Shown: one piece after another, positions 1-6,174 of the stretch
Layout of the letters: each line of letters begins with the position of its first letter
How positions within the stretch are numbered: position 1 is the first letter of the stretch
Origin: Heliobacteriaceae bacterium
GTDB lineage: Bacteria > Cyanobacteriota > Vampirovibrionia > Gastranaerophilales > Gastranaerophilaceae
Assembly (NCBI GenBank): GCA_031267015.1
Contig: JAIRZW010000038.1
Coordinates: 1-14,800 of the forward strand
Direction: 5' to 3'
DNA length: 14,800 bases
Program-made: the position numbers and the translations under genes
Notes under the pieces: model-generated
The model's input: the letters and a program-made list of their open reading frames with translations, nothing else
Databases searched by the model: none
Told to the model about the DNA's origin: nothing

Positions 1-131
1 CATGCGTAGGTTTTTTCTGCGCTTTCCATGTCTATTTCATTAAATGTTGTTGCATTGCACAACGGACATTTTTCAGGTTTTTGTTCTGCAACTGTTGACC
101 AGCCGCAAACTGTACATACATATTTTTTCAT
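1..131 (-). CDS. Rubredoxin-like metal-binding domain protein, N-terminal part (runs off left edge)
   Basis: Reading the minus strand from an ATG at 131, the first 43 codons give MKKYVCTVCGW, then EKCPLCNA, and continue to the window edge. Two Cys pairs (C6/C9 and about C23/C26) in a YVCTVCGW...PEKCPLC layout are the signature of rubredoxin and rubrerythrin-type FeCys4 knuckles. Such domains carry electrons or bind Fe/Zn, often in oxidative-stress enzymes. The pairs are closer together than in classic rubredoxin (~53 aa), so this is the short rubredoxin-like knuckle usually fused to another domain. That domain lies outside the window, so the full product cannot be named. A strong SD (TAAGGAG, 145-139) sits 7 nt before the ATG and fixes the start. 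Confidence 0.7.
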   Translation of the reverse strand, partial: MKKYVCTVCGWSTVAEQKPEKCPLCNATTFNEIDMESAEKTYA

Positions 132-138
132 ATTTCAG

Positions 139-166
139 CTCCTTATTATCTACATTGTTAATTATA
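139..166 (-). promoter_or_regulatory. -10 box and Shine-Dalgarno of the rubredoxin-like gene
   Basis: On the minus strand a perfect TATAAT lies at 166-161, followed by the SD TAAGGAG at 145-139 and the ATG at 131. This implies a short leader of roughly 25 nt. No convincing -35 is seen at 16-18 bp; that region falls in the small hairpin at 178-197. Confidence 0.5.
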
Positions 167-170
167 GCAC

Positions 171-197
171 AAAGAAAGACTCCTTCGATGAGGAGTC
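171..197 (-). terminator. Small hairpin followed by a T-rich stretch (minus strand)
   Basis: GACTCCT (178-184) pairs perfectly with AGGAGTC (191-197) around a 6-nt loop. On the minus strand the hairpin is followed by TTTCTTT (177-171), which fits a weak intrinsic terminator just upstream of the rubredoxin-like gene promoter. No minus-strand gene is visible between here and 422, so what it would terminate is unclear. It may simply insulate the promoter. Confidence 0.35.
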
Positions 198-309
198 AAG
201 GTTGGTTATTTGGTTATGTTATAGTTTTGTTTAATTTGCTCTCATCTTTTAAATTCCCCTGAAGATTAATAGTTGCGCGATTTGAGAGAAAGTTTTACAA
301 AAGTTAACA

Positions 310-399
310 CGGCATGAGGCAGGTATACCCTATGAACACGATAGAAAATAGTTATTCTGCTATTTTCGTGTGTGAAGAGGGTATACCTGCCTCATGCCG
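310..399. repeat. 90-bp near-palindrome with 22-bp perfect inverted arms (MITE-like)
   Basis: The arms at 310-331 and 378-399 are exact reverse complements over 22 bp. The 46 bp between them are themselves partly self-complementary: CACG 337-340 with CGTG 367-370, and AAAATAG 345-351 with CTATTTT 360-366. The whole unit can therefore fold into one long hairpin. No transposase is encoded. It sits directly upstream of the YkgJ-type gene, and its right arm overlaps that gene's likely -35 region. It could be a miniature inverted-repeat element, a structured regulatory element or an invertible segment. No second copy was seen in the window. Confidence 0.75.
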
Positions 400-407
400 C
401 ATACATG

Positions 408-416
408 TGCTATCAT
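408..416 (+). promoter_or_regulatory. Extended -10 (TGC TATCAT) placed for a leaderless start at 423
   Basis: TGC (408-410) plus TATCAT (411-416) is followed by six bases and then ATG at 423. The spacing puts the expected transcription start on or next to the start codon. No SD is present. The same geometry precedes six other genes in the window. Confidence 0.5.
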
Positions 417-422
417 GTCATT

Positions 423-833
423 ATGAACAGCTTAAAAAAATTCTTTCTGACAAAGATTCTGCGGCGCAAGTACCACCGTACGGGCAAATGTAATGCCTGC
501 GGGCAGTGCTGTTCAAAGATTTATGTCAAACACTTTAAACATGTGGTTAAGGACGAAAAAGAGTTTGAAAAATTGCAGTATTTGCACAGCTTTTACACGT
601 ATTTGAAGGTTGTGGATAAAGACGATACCGGCCTTGTATTTGAGTGCTGCAATCTGGACCCTGAAACCAAAAAATGCAGGATTCACAAAAGCCGTCCGGG
701 AATTTGCCGGCGCTATCCGCAGGAGGAACTTTTTTCCATGGGCGGAGCCCTGTCAGATGACTGCGGCTACAGGCTTGAGCCCATAATATCATTTGAGGAA
801 GTATTAAAAAAACATCCTTCCTTTGGGCAATGA
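423..833 (+). CDS. YkgJ-type CxxCxxCC cysteine-cluster protein (zinc/iron-chelating family)
   Basis: This is a 136-residue cytosolic protein. The signature CNACGQCC lies at residues 23-30, followed by further cysteines at about 75-76, 85 and 95 (the GICRRYP segment) and 114. That pattern matches the YkgJ/UPF0153 family of putative Zn- or Fe-chelating proteins of unknown reaction. A basic N-terminus (KKFFLTKILRRKYHR) precedes the cluster. The frame can be extended upstream to a GTG at 372, but the added residues only translate the right arm of the 90-bp palindrome. The ATG at 423 has a well-placed extended -10 and is preferred. The small exported Cys protein at 876 follows after 42 bp, probably co-transcribed. 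Confidence 0.8.
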   Translation: MNSLKKFFLTKILRRKYHRTGKCNACGQCCSKIYVKHFKHVVKDEKEFEKLQYLHSFYTYLKVVDKDDTGLVFECCNLDPETKKCRIHKSRPGICRRYPQEELFSMGGALSDDCGYRLEPIISFEEVLKKHPSFGQ

Positions 834-875
834 AACAGGCTGCTCCATGGTTTATTCTGATTATGGAGGTTAAAT

Positions 876-1193
876 ATGAAAAAGATTTTATTTGTTTTAA
901 GTATTATAATACTGGCGGCGCCTGCGTTTGCTGTGTGTCCTGTAACCGGCGGGACGTGCCTTCCGAGCGCAACTATTTCGCGTCCTTCGCTTCAGGATGA
1001 AATTATACCGAATTATCTGGACGAGATTCGGAGCCCGAGCGTTTTGCAGCATGATATTCAGCCGTCTCAGAACACGAAACTTCTGTATCCTGAAAGCGGT
1101 CAATTTCCGACAGGCGGCGCAGCTCAGACAGAGACCGGCGGCTATAATGCAAACTGCCAGTTCGGGCTTTGCCTGCCTAAGTCGCAGTACTAG
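876..1193 (+). CDS. Small exported cysteine-containing protein, unknown function
   Basis: This 105-residue product begins with a clear Sec signal peptide (MKK, a hydrophobic core to about residue 15, then APAFA before V20). The mature part is about 86 residues with only four cysteines, arranged as two short pairs: C21-x6-C28 (CPVTGGTC) at its very start and C94-x4-C99 (CQFGLC) near its end. That suggests disulfide bonding or metal binding outside the inner membrane. The middle is polar and Pro/Gln/Ser rich, without recognisable domains. The SD GGAGG (865-869) gives a good start. It lies 42 bp after the Cys-cluster gene. Its TAG stop (1191-1193) overlaps the stop of the convergent gene. I do not recognise a named family. 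Confidence 0.75.
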   Translation: MKKILFVLSIIILAAPAFAVCPVTGGTCLPSATISRPSLQDEIIPNYLDEIRSPSVLQHDIQPSQNTKLLYPESGQFPTGGAAQTETGGYNANCQFGLCLPKSQY

Positions 1194-2107
1194 GCTTTGA
1201 AAAACTTGGCCCAAAGGTATTCAAAATAGGCTGCATATTGTTTTATGTATGCTTCTCCTTCTGAAATCCGAGTCATGTACCCTGACATTGCATTTTTTGC
1301 TGCGTTCATAAATTCAGCAAAATACTGTTTTGCAAACTCGCCTTCTTTACTGTCAGGACTGATTTCGCCCATTTCAGCAACAATGTTCTTTCTAAAGTTT
1401 TCCCAATTGTTTAAAAAAACTTTGTGTTCTGAATCATAACTTTCTTTAGTAAATGCTGCAATTTCATTTTCGTCTTTGCATGCTTTAAATTTCATAACCA
1501 GATTATAAGAATCTTCGGCAAATTCACCATTTTGAAGAGCTTCTAATGCTCTGGACTCCGGAAGTTCTTTCCACCCCTGAACAAAGTTGTCAACCTGAGC
1601 TTTAGCAGTCAGTTCAGCGTATTGTTTTACGGCTTCTTCTCCAAGTCCCTTTGTTCTTAAGATGCTTATATTCTGCTCACTGTGGGTTAGTTCATGTCTT
1701 AAGCAGGAAAATAATGCACATTTACTGCTCTTTTTTAGTATTTTGGGTGGGAAATATGCAATATGAGAGGTAAAGTCATATAAAGCACCGAAAATTTTAG
1801 GTGCTTTATATACCTCTCTAAAAAGAATACCCGGCCAGAATTTTTCAGGAATGCCTGTCGGCTTAAGGATTAGCGCGCGGGCTTCTGTAAAAAACTCCTC
1901 TGGCGTAGACATATTCTCAAGACTTTTAACTGTTGCCTTATCAAGCCCGATTAGCGATTCTTTTATTTTTGCAATTATCCCTGCAGGTTTACTTTTTTTA
2001 GCGCTTAATTCTACAGTATCCAGCTCTTGTTTCGAAAATGCACGCTGAACCGGCGTTGGAACTTCAACGTTCCTTGCCTTATTTATAATCCGGTTAAGTA
2101 TTTTCAT
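1190..2107 (-). CDS. Putative zincin-like protein with HELTH motif, otherwise unknown
   Basis: The product has 305 residues. Residues 138-142 read HELTH in the context CLRHELTHSEQ, the HExxH zinc-binding and catalytic motif of zincin metallopeptidases. A downstream acidic segment SEGEAYIKQY (about 282-291) could supply the third (Glu) ligand, as in gluzincins, but that is inference. No signal peptide or membrane segment is seen; the N-terminus is basic and amphipathic, and residues 150-305 are strongly helical and charged. The gene lies 62 bp downstream of the permease on the same strand and may be co-transcribed. A TGC occurs 15 bases before the ATG, as at other leaderless starts here, but the hexamer (ATTAGA) is poor. 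Its stop overlaps the convergent gene's stop in CTAG. Confidence 0.7.
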   Translation of the reverse strand: MKILNRIINKARNVEVPTPVQRAFSKQELDTVELSAKKSKPAGIIAKIKESLIGLDKATVKSLENMSTPEEFFTEARALILKPTGIPEKFWPGILFREVYKAPKIFGALYDFTSHIAYFPPKILKKSSKCALFSCLRHELTHSEQNISILRTKGLGEEAVKQYAELTAKAQVDNFVQGWKELPESRALEALQNGEFAEDSYNLVMKFKACKDENEIAAFTKESYDSEHKVFLNNWENFRKNIVAEMGEISPDSKEGEFAKQYFAEFMNAAKNAMSGYMTRISEGEAYIKQYAAYFEYLWAKFFKA

Positions 2108-2169
2108 ATAGTTTCTAATGCAGCTAAAAGCAAAAGTTTGCTATTGAGTGTAAAATAATTAAAGAAACT

Positions 2170-3300
2170 TTACGTAATCGTATAAACCTTCCTGTAATAC
2201 AGTCCGGCACCGATAACGGTCAGAATAATATTCGGCATCCAGGCAGCCAAAAACGGTGCAAGGTTTCCGGCCTCGCCGAATGAAATCGACAGTGCGCGGA
2301 TTAGGTAATACACAAAAATAATAAAAATACTGAACAGAAATCCGCGGTTATATCTCACCCGCGGCGGCGTAATCGCAAGCGGTACACCGATTAGCACCAG
2401 CGCAGCCGTTGTTAAAGGCAATGCCAGCTTGTCATAAAGCTCGATTTGGATTATGTTTTTCTCTTTTTCGTCTATATGCTGAGTGCGAATATATTGGACA
2501 AGTTTGGAAAAATTCATCTCCTTCGCCACATTTTTATTCAATTCTTTTGACAAATCCATGCCGAATTTTACCACCGAATCATCAAACAGCGTTGTATTAA
2601 GGATGTTACCGTCAGAACCGATTGTGTAAACCGCGGCTTTTTGGAACGCCCACCCCTCAGGCGAAGTCTTGCCTTCGTCTGCCTGAAGAATCTGTATAGC
2701 GTCTTGTTTGGACGTATCAAGCACCGTTATGTTGTGCAAAACCTTTTCTTCCGCATAACCAACGTAGAACAGCCGCTGCAAAACTCCGCCTTCCGAAATG
2801 TCTTTGAAAACGAAGTTCTGCTTGCCGTCCGGGATGTTTTTCTGCCCCAAAGCCCACAATGCAAGGTCTTTTGACTGTTTTGCCATAACCGGAACAATGC
2901 TTTCGTTGATTATAAAACTGAAAGCAGACATGCTTAGCGCAAATATGAATATTGGCTTGGCAATCCGGTTCAGGCCCACGCCGCACGCACGCAAAACGGT
3001 TATTTCCGAAGCAAGGCTTAGTCTGTTAAGCGTCATTACCGTTGCAAGAAGCACGCCCATTGGAATTGTCATTACGATTACGGACGGAAGGTTCAGGATT
3101 ATTATCATCAGCGCCACTTTGAACGGGATTCCGAAAAGCGAAATCTGCTTAATCAGCGTGATAAACGTGTCTGACGCAAAAATAATCGACGTAAACACGC
3201 ACACCCCCATTAAAAACATTTCCAATACCTGTTTCAGGATATATTTGTCCAGTATGGTTATACCTTTTATTTCTTCTCTGACTTTTGAAATTAGTTCCAT
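2170..3300 (-). CDS. LptF/LptG (YjgP/YjgQ) family LPS-transport permease
   Basis: This 376-residue inner-membrane protein has the family layout. Three N-terminal membrane segments lie at about residues 20-50, 62-92 and 112-138, a periplasmic region at about 140-285, and three C-terminal segments at about 292-372. The conserved SEITVLRACGVG (98-109) follows TM2, as in YjgP/YjgQ proteins. LptF and LptG form the transmembrane part of the LptB2FG exporter that extracts LPS from the inner membrane. From one gene I cannot tell F from G, and no partner is nearby; some lineages have a single copy. The ATG at 3300 is only 14 bp from the divergent glycosyltransferase start, with a TGC-TATTAT -10 six bases before it and no SD. 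Confidence 0.88.
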   Translation of the reverse strand: MELISKVREEIKGITILDKYILKQVLEMFLMGVCVFTSIIFASDTFITLIKQISLFGIPFKVALMIIILNLPSVIVMTIPMGVLLATVMTLNRLSLASEITVLRACGVGLNRIAKPIFIFALSMSAFSFIINESIVPVMAKQSKDLALWALGQKNIPDGKQNFVFKDISEGGVLQRLFYVGYAEEKVLHNITVLDTSKQDAIQILQADEGKTSPEGWAFQKAAVYTIGSDGNILNTTLFDDSVVKFGMDLSKELNKNVAKEMNFSKLVQYIRTQHIDEKEKNIIQIELYDKLALPLTTAALVLIGVPLAITPPRVRYNRGFLFSIFIIFVYYLIRALSISFGEAGNLAPFLAAWMPNIILTVIGAGLYYRKVYTIT

Positions 3301-3317
3301 GCTATAATAATAGCATG
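3298..3317. promoter_or_regulatory. Bidirectional 14-bp leaderless promoter module (permease / glycosyltransferase)
   Basis: The 14 bp between the two divergent ATGs (3301-3314) plus both start codons form an inverted repeat with 8-bp perfect arms (3298-3305 and 3310-3317) around AATA. On the plus strand TGC + TATAAT (3303-3308) lies six bases before ATG 3315. On the minus strand TGC + TATTAT (3312-3307) lies six bases before ATG 3300. Each strand's TG uses bases of the other gene's start codon. Neither side has room for an SD, so both mRNAs should be leaderless. Confidence 0.7.
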
Positions 3318-4307
3318 AAAATATTGTTTATAACCGACTTGTACCCTGTCATGGAAGACGAGAAGACAACGCCTCGGACTTTGTGGAATTTTGTCCGGGA
3401 GTGGGAAAAAGCCGGGCACAAGGTTGATGTTATAAAACCGAATTTTATTTTAAACTCGTTTTTGCGGGGCAAACCGTTTTACAAGACCGGCCAATACGGC
3501 GAAGTTTATAACGTGAATTATTGGTTACCATTCATTAAAGTTACTCAACCCTCAACCCTCAACCCTCAACTTACTATCGCTCATATGCCTTCGGGAATCC
3601 TGTACGCGGACAAACTCGGACTGCCGTTTGTGGCGGGAATCCATAACTCAGATTTACAGGTTTTGACAAAGTATCCGTATTTCAGGGGCCGCATGTTAAA
3701 GGCACTGCGCAATGCGCGCGCAATCGCCTGCCGCTCGCCGGTGATAAAAAATAAACTTCTTGCGCTGTACCCGGAATTTGAAAAGAAAACATTTACTGCC
3801 CCGTCAGGGATTCCCCCTCTCCCCAACGTGGGAGAGGGCCGGGGTGAGGGGGTAATTAAAATCCTCACCGCTGCTCACGACAAAAAGCGCAAGAACATTG
3901 ACAAAGTTATCAAAGCCTGTAAAGACCTGGAAGGTTTTGAGCTGACCGTAATCAAAGGCGGCGTGGCTCGTGAAAAAGTCCTTGAAATAATGCGTGAATC
4001 CGATATTTTTATTTTGCCGAGCGTGCACGAAACCTTTGGCATGGTTTATTTAGAGGCCATGGCATCGGGGTGTATCACGGTCTGCACCAAAAACGACGGA
4101 ATTGACGGCATAATAAAAGACGGTGAAAACGGTTTCACTGTTGAGCCGACAGTGCAGGCCGTGCGCGAATTGCTTTTAAAAATAAAAAACACCGCCCCGC
4201 AAACCCTTGCGGCAATCCGCCAAAGGAGTCTGGAAACTGTGAAAGATTACACCCCCGAAAAATGCGCTGAAAATTATTTGCATTATAGTATGTTTCTGCT
4301 ACGATAA
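3315..4307 (+). CDS. Family 4-type (GT-B) glycosyltransferase
   Basis: The 330-residue product has GT-B architecture. The N-terminal Rossmann half starts MKILFITDLYPVMEDEKTTPRTLWNF. The C-terminal donor-binding half contains SDIFILPSVHETFGMVYLEAM, with the Glu-x7-Glu pair at E239/E247, followed by ASGCITV and the DGENGFTV motif of GT4-type enzymes. It probably adds a sugar to a surface glycolipid or polysaccharide, which fits its divergent pairing with an LPS permease; substrate unknown. Two repeats lie in the coding sequence in frame: a (CTCAACC)4 tract coding residues 77-86, and a palindromic element coding about 166-180, just between the two halves. The start at 3315 is chosen over an upstream in-frame TTG because of the well-placed -10. 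Confidence 0.85.
   Translation: MKILFITDLYPVMEDEKTTPRTLWNFVREWEKAGHKVDVIKPNFILNSFLRGKPFYKTGQYGEVYNVNYWLPFIKVTQPSTLNPQLTIAHMPSGILYADKLGLPFVAGIHNSDLQVLTKYPYFRGRMLKALRNARAIACRSPVIKNKLLALYPEFEKKTFTAPSGIPPLPNVGEGRGEGVIKILTAAHDKKRKNIDKVIKACKDLEGFELTVIKGGVAREKVLEIMRESDIFILPSVHETFGMVYLEAMASGCITVCTKNDGIDGIIKDGENGFTVEPTVQAVRELLLKIKNTAPQTLAAIRQRSLETVKDYTPEKCAENYLHYSMFLLR
3544..3571 (+). repeat. Heptanucleotide tandem repeat (CTCAACC)x4 inside the glycosyltransferase gene
   Basis: Four consecutive 7-bp units lie at 3544, 3551, 3558 and 3565 (the last ends in T). They encode TQPSTLNPQL in frame. Because 7 is not a multiple of 3, gain or loss of one unit would shift the reading frame. Confidence 0.85.
3813..3852 (+). 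repeat. In-frame palindromic element, copy A (in glycosyltransferase)
   Basis: CCCTCTCCC (3815-3823) pairs with GGGAGAGGG (3830-3838) around a 6-nt loop, followed by the G-rich tail CCGGGGTGAGGGGG (3839-3852). Stem and tail recur identically in coaBC (copy B) and partly again in copy C. Here the element is read as PPLPNVGEGRGEGV, in the linker between the two GT-B halves. Confidence 0.85.
4297..4305 (+). promoter_or_regulatory. Extended -10 (TGC TACGAT) of the symporter gene, overlapping the upstream stop codon
   Basis: TGC (4297-4299) and TACGAT (4300-4305) are followed by AATAGC and ATG at 4312. This repeats the glycosyltransferase promoter at 16 of 18 positions. The hexamer ends inside the TAA stop (4305-4307) of the preceding gene. 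No SD is present. Confidence 0.45.
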
Positions 4308-4311
4308 TAGC

Positions 4312-5877
4312 ATGAGCAGATTTTTAATTGTACTTTTAACACTGGCAATGAATATGCAGGCAGCACACGCGATTAATGTAGACGCGTTTATGGATAAGCA
4401 TATTGCGCCGGTTTCGGATGCTATTGCCGCTGTTATTTTCCACCCTGTACACTTTTTCGGTACTGATGTTCCTATAATAATCTTCTGGATACTGATTGCG
4501 GGTGTGTTTTTCACGTTTTACCTCAGAGGGATTGCGATTTGGGGATTTAAGCATGCTGTTGATATATTGGCTAAACCGGCGGACAAAGACGGTGATTCGG
4601 GCGAAGTTTCATCTTTTCAGGCGTTGATGACAGCGCTTTCCGGCACAATCGGGCTCGGAAGCATTGCAGGTGTTGCAATTGCAATTTCAATGGGCGGCCC
4701 GGGCGCTGCGTTTTGGATTTTGGTCGGCGCTATTTTGGGAATGTCTTTGAAATTTGTCGAAGCTGCGCTGGCGGTAAAATACAGACGATTCAACCTTGAC
4801 GGCTCAATTTCCGGCGGTCCTATGCACTACATGGCGCACGGGTTGACAAGAAAAAAATTACGCTGGCTCGGCCAGCCGCTGTCCGTGGTTTTTGCGGTAC
4901 TGTGTATTTGCGGCGGGATTACCGGCGGAAACATGATTCAAATTAATCAGGCAGCGTCGCAGTTTGTGAACGTTACAGGCGGCGAGCACAGTATTCTGTA
5001 TGGATTTAACTGGGTTATCGGACTTGTCATGGCGATTGTCGTCGGAATGATAGTTATCGGCGGGATTAAGAGCATAGTTAAGGTTACTGAAAAAATCGTG
5101 CCTTTAAAAATATTCTTATATTTATTTGCGGCTGTCATTGTAATTGTTGCAAATTTTAAATTAATTCCGCATGCGGCAGGGATTATAATCCGTGAAGCTT
5201 TTCAGCCTCAGGCGATTTACGGCGGCGCGTTTGTGGCGATGATAATGGGCTTGCGGCGTTCGGTGCAGTCAAACGAGGCGGGAACGGGTTCCGCGCCGAT
5301 TGCTTACGCTACGGTAAAAACAAGCGAGCCTCTTACGCAAGGGTTTGTGGCGCTTTTAGAGCCGTTTTTGACGGGTATAATGTGTATGCTGACCGCATTT
5401 GCGATTGTAATTACGGGTGTTTACAGCTCTTTTGGCGGCGAAACGTCAGGTATAGAAATGACTTCTGCGGCATTCACAACTGTACTGCCTTATTTTGAAA
5501 AGATTCTGGCGGGTATTGTTCTTCTGTATGCGCTGTCTACGCTGATTTCGTGGGCATATTACGGCCAGAAATCCTGGAACTTCCTTTTTGGCGAGGGCCA
5601 AAAAAGAACGCTTACATTCCAGTTTATTTACTGCGCGTTTGTTGTAATCGGCTCGGTACTTAACGTGACTTCCGTAATCAACATTACGGACGCGATGATG
5701 ATAGCAATGTCGATTCCGAATATTATAGCTATGTACATTCTTGCGCCTGAGATTAAAAAAGACCTTGCCGAATACTGCCGCAAATATCAGGTTGGCAAGT
5801 TCATAAACCGTGACTGGCTGGCGATGGCGCCTGCTGCTGCCGGGGAGGAAAAAGAATTATGTCTGACAAACACATAA
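4312..5877 (+). CDS. Sodium:alanine/glycine symporter (AGCS family)
   Basis: This 521-residue polytopic inner-membrane protein has about 11 hydrophobic segments. The family hallmark QSNEAGTGSAPIAYATVKT lies at about residues 318-337, together with the early ALSGTIGLGSIAGVAIAISMGGPGA region (about 108-132). AGCS proteins (TC 2.A.25) import small neutral amino acids such as alanine or glycine with Na+. The first 20 residues look like a signal sequence (hydrophobic, ending AAHA), followed by an amphipathic segment before the first conserved helix; this pre-extension makes it slightly longer than typical members. The start at 4312 is 4 bp after the glycosyltransferase stop and has a good -10 but no SD. 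The 3' end overlaps the ACT-domain gene by 19 bp. Confidence 0.9.
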   Translation: MSRFLIVLLTLAMNMQAAHAINVDAFMDKHIAPVSDAIAAVIFHPVHFFGTDVPIIIFWILIAGVFFTFYLRGIAIWGFKHAVDILAKPADKDGDSGEVSSFQALMTALSGTIGLGSIAGVAIAISMGGPGAAFWILVGAILGMSLKFVEAALAVKYRRFNLDGSISGGPMHYMAHGLTRKKLRWLGQPLSVVFAVLCICGGITGGNMIQINQAASQFVNVTGGEHSILYGFNWVIGLVMAIVVGMIVIGGIKSIVKVTEKIVPLKIFLYLFAAVIVIVANFKLIPHAAGIIIREAFQPQAIYGGAFVAMIMGLRRSVQSNEAGTGSAPIAYATVKTSEPLTQGFVALLEPFLTGIMCMLTAFAIVITGVYSSFGGETSGIEMTSAAFTTVLPYFEKILAGIVLLYALSTLISWAYYGQKSWNFLFGEGQKRTLTFQFIYCAFVVIGSVLNVTSVINITDAMMIAMSIPNIIAMYILAPEIKKDLAEYCRKYQVGKFINRDWLAMAPAAAGEEKELCLTNT

Positions 5878-6137
5878 TCATCACGGTTCAGGGGACGGAC
5901 AAAATCGGGATTATTGCGTCCGTGACCGGTTTGCTTGCGCAGTATGAGGTTAACATTGAAGACGTTAAGCAGTCGTTGATTCAGGGGCATTTTGTAATGT
6001 TTATGCTTGGAAACATTGAGAAATCTAAATACAGTTTCAAAGAGATTAAAGACGCTCTGATTGAGCGGGGCAAAGAGCTTGGCATGGAAATCTGGGTTCA
6101 GCGCAAAGAAATTTTTGACAACATGCATAATGTTTAA
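5859..6137 (+). CDS. ACT-domain protein (UPF0237-like, single-domain regulator)
   Basis: The 92-residue product begins with the typical ACT strand-helix pattern (HIIITVQGTDKIGIIASVTGLLAQYEVNIEDVKQ) and fits a stand-alone ACT protein of the UPF0237 or GcvR-like type. ACT domains bind small ligands, often amino acids, and usually dimerise. Here it is translationally coupled to the symporter: the ORFs overlap by 19 bp in different frames, with the SD GGGGAGG (5840-5846) inside the symporter gene. An inferred role is sensing an amino acid connected with the transporter's substrate. The partner and ligand cannot be read from sequence. Confidence 0.8.
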   Translation: MSDKHIIITVQGTDKIGIIASVTGLLAQYEVNIEDVKQSLIQGHFVMFMLGNIEKSKYSFKEIKDALIERGKELGMEIWVQRKEIFDNMHNV

Positions 6138-6140
6138 CAC

Positions 6141-6168
6141 TTGACTTTTCCAAAAAATAGGTTAAAAT
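6141..6168 (+). promoter_or_regulatory. Promoter of the putative small RNA
   Basis: TTGACT (6141-6146), 16-bp spacer, TAAAAT (6163-6168). It starts 4 bp after the ACT gene stop. The expected transcript start is near 6175. The spacing matches that of the tRNA-Gln promoter downstream. Confidence 0.6.
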
Positions 6169-6174
6169 AAGAAT

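Noticed and set aside
28..262. Short plus-strand ORFs at the left edge
   Set aside because: They are antisense to the rubredoxin-like gene or in AT-rich non-coding DNA, with no ribosome site and poor composition.
310..399. Bidirectional terminator
   Set aside because: The stem is very long and has no T-tract on either side; a MITE or regulatory hairpin fits better.
372..422. N-terminal extension of the YkgJ-type protein from GTG 372
   Set aside because: It translates the palindrome arm and has no family counterpart; ATG 423 has better promoter geometry. Kept only as an alternative.
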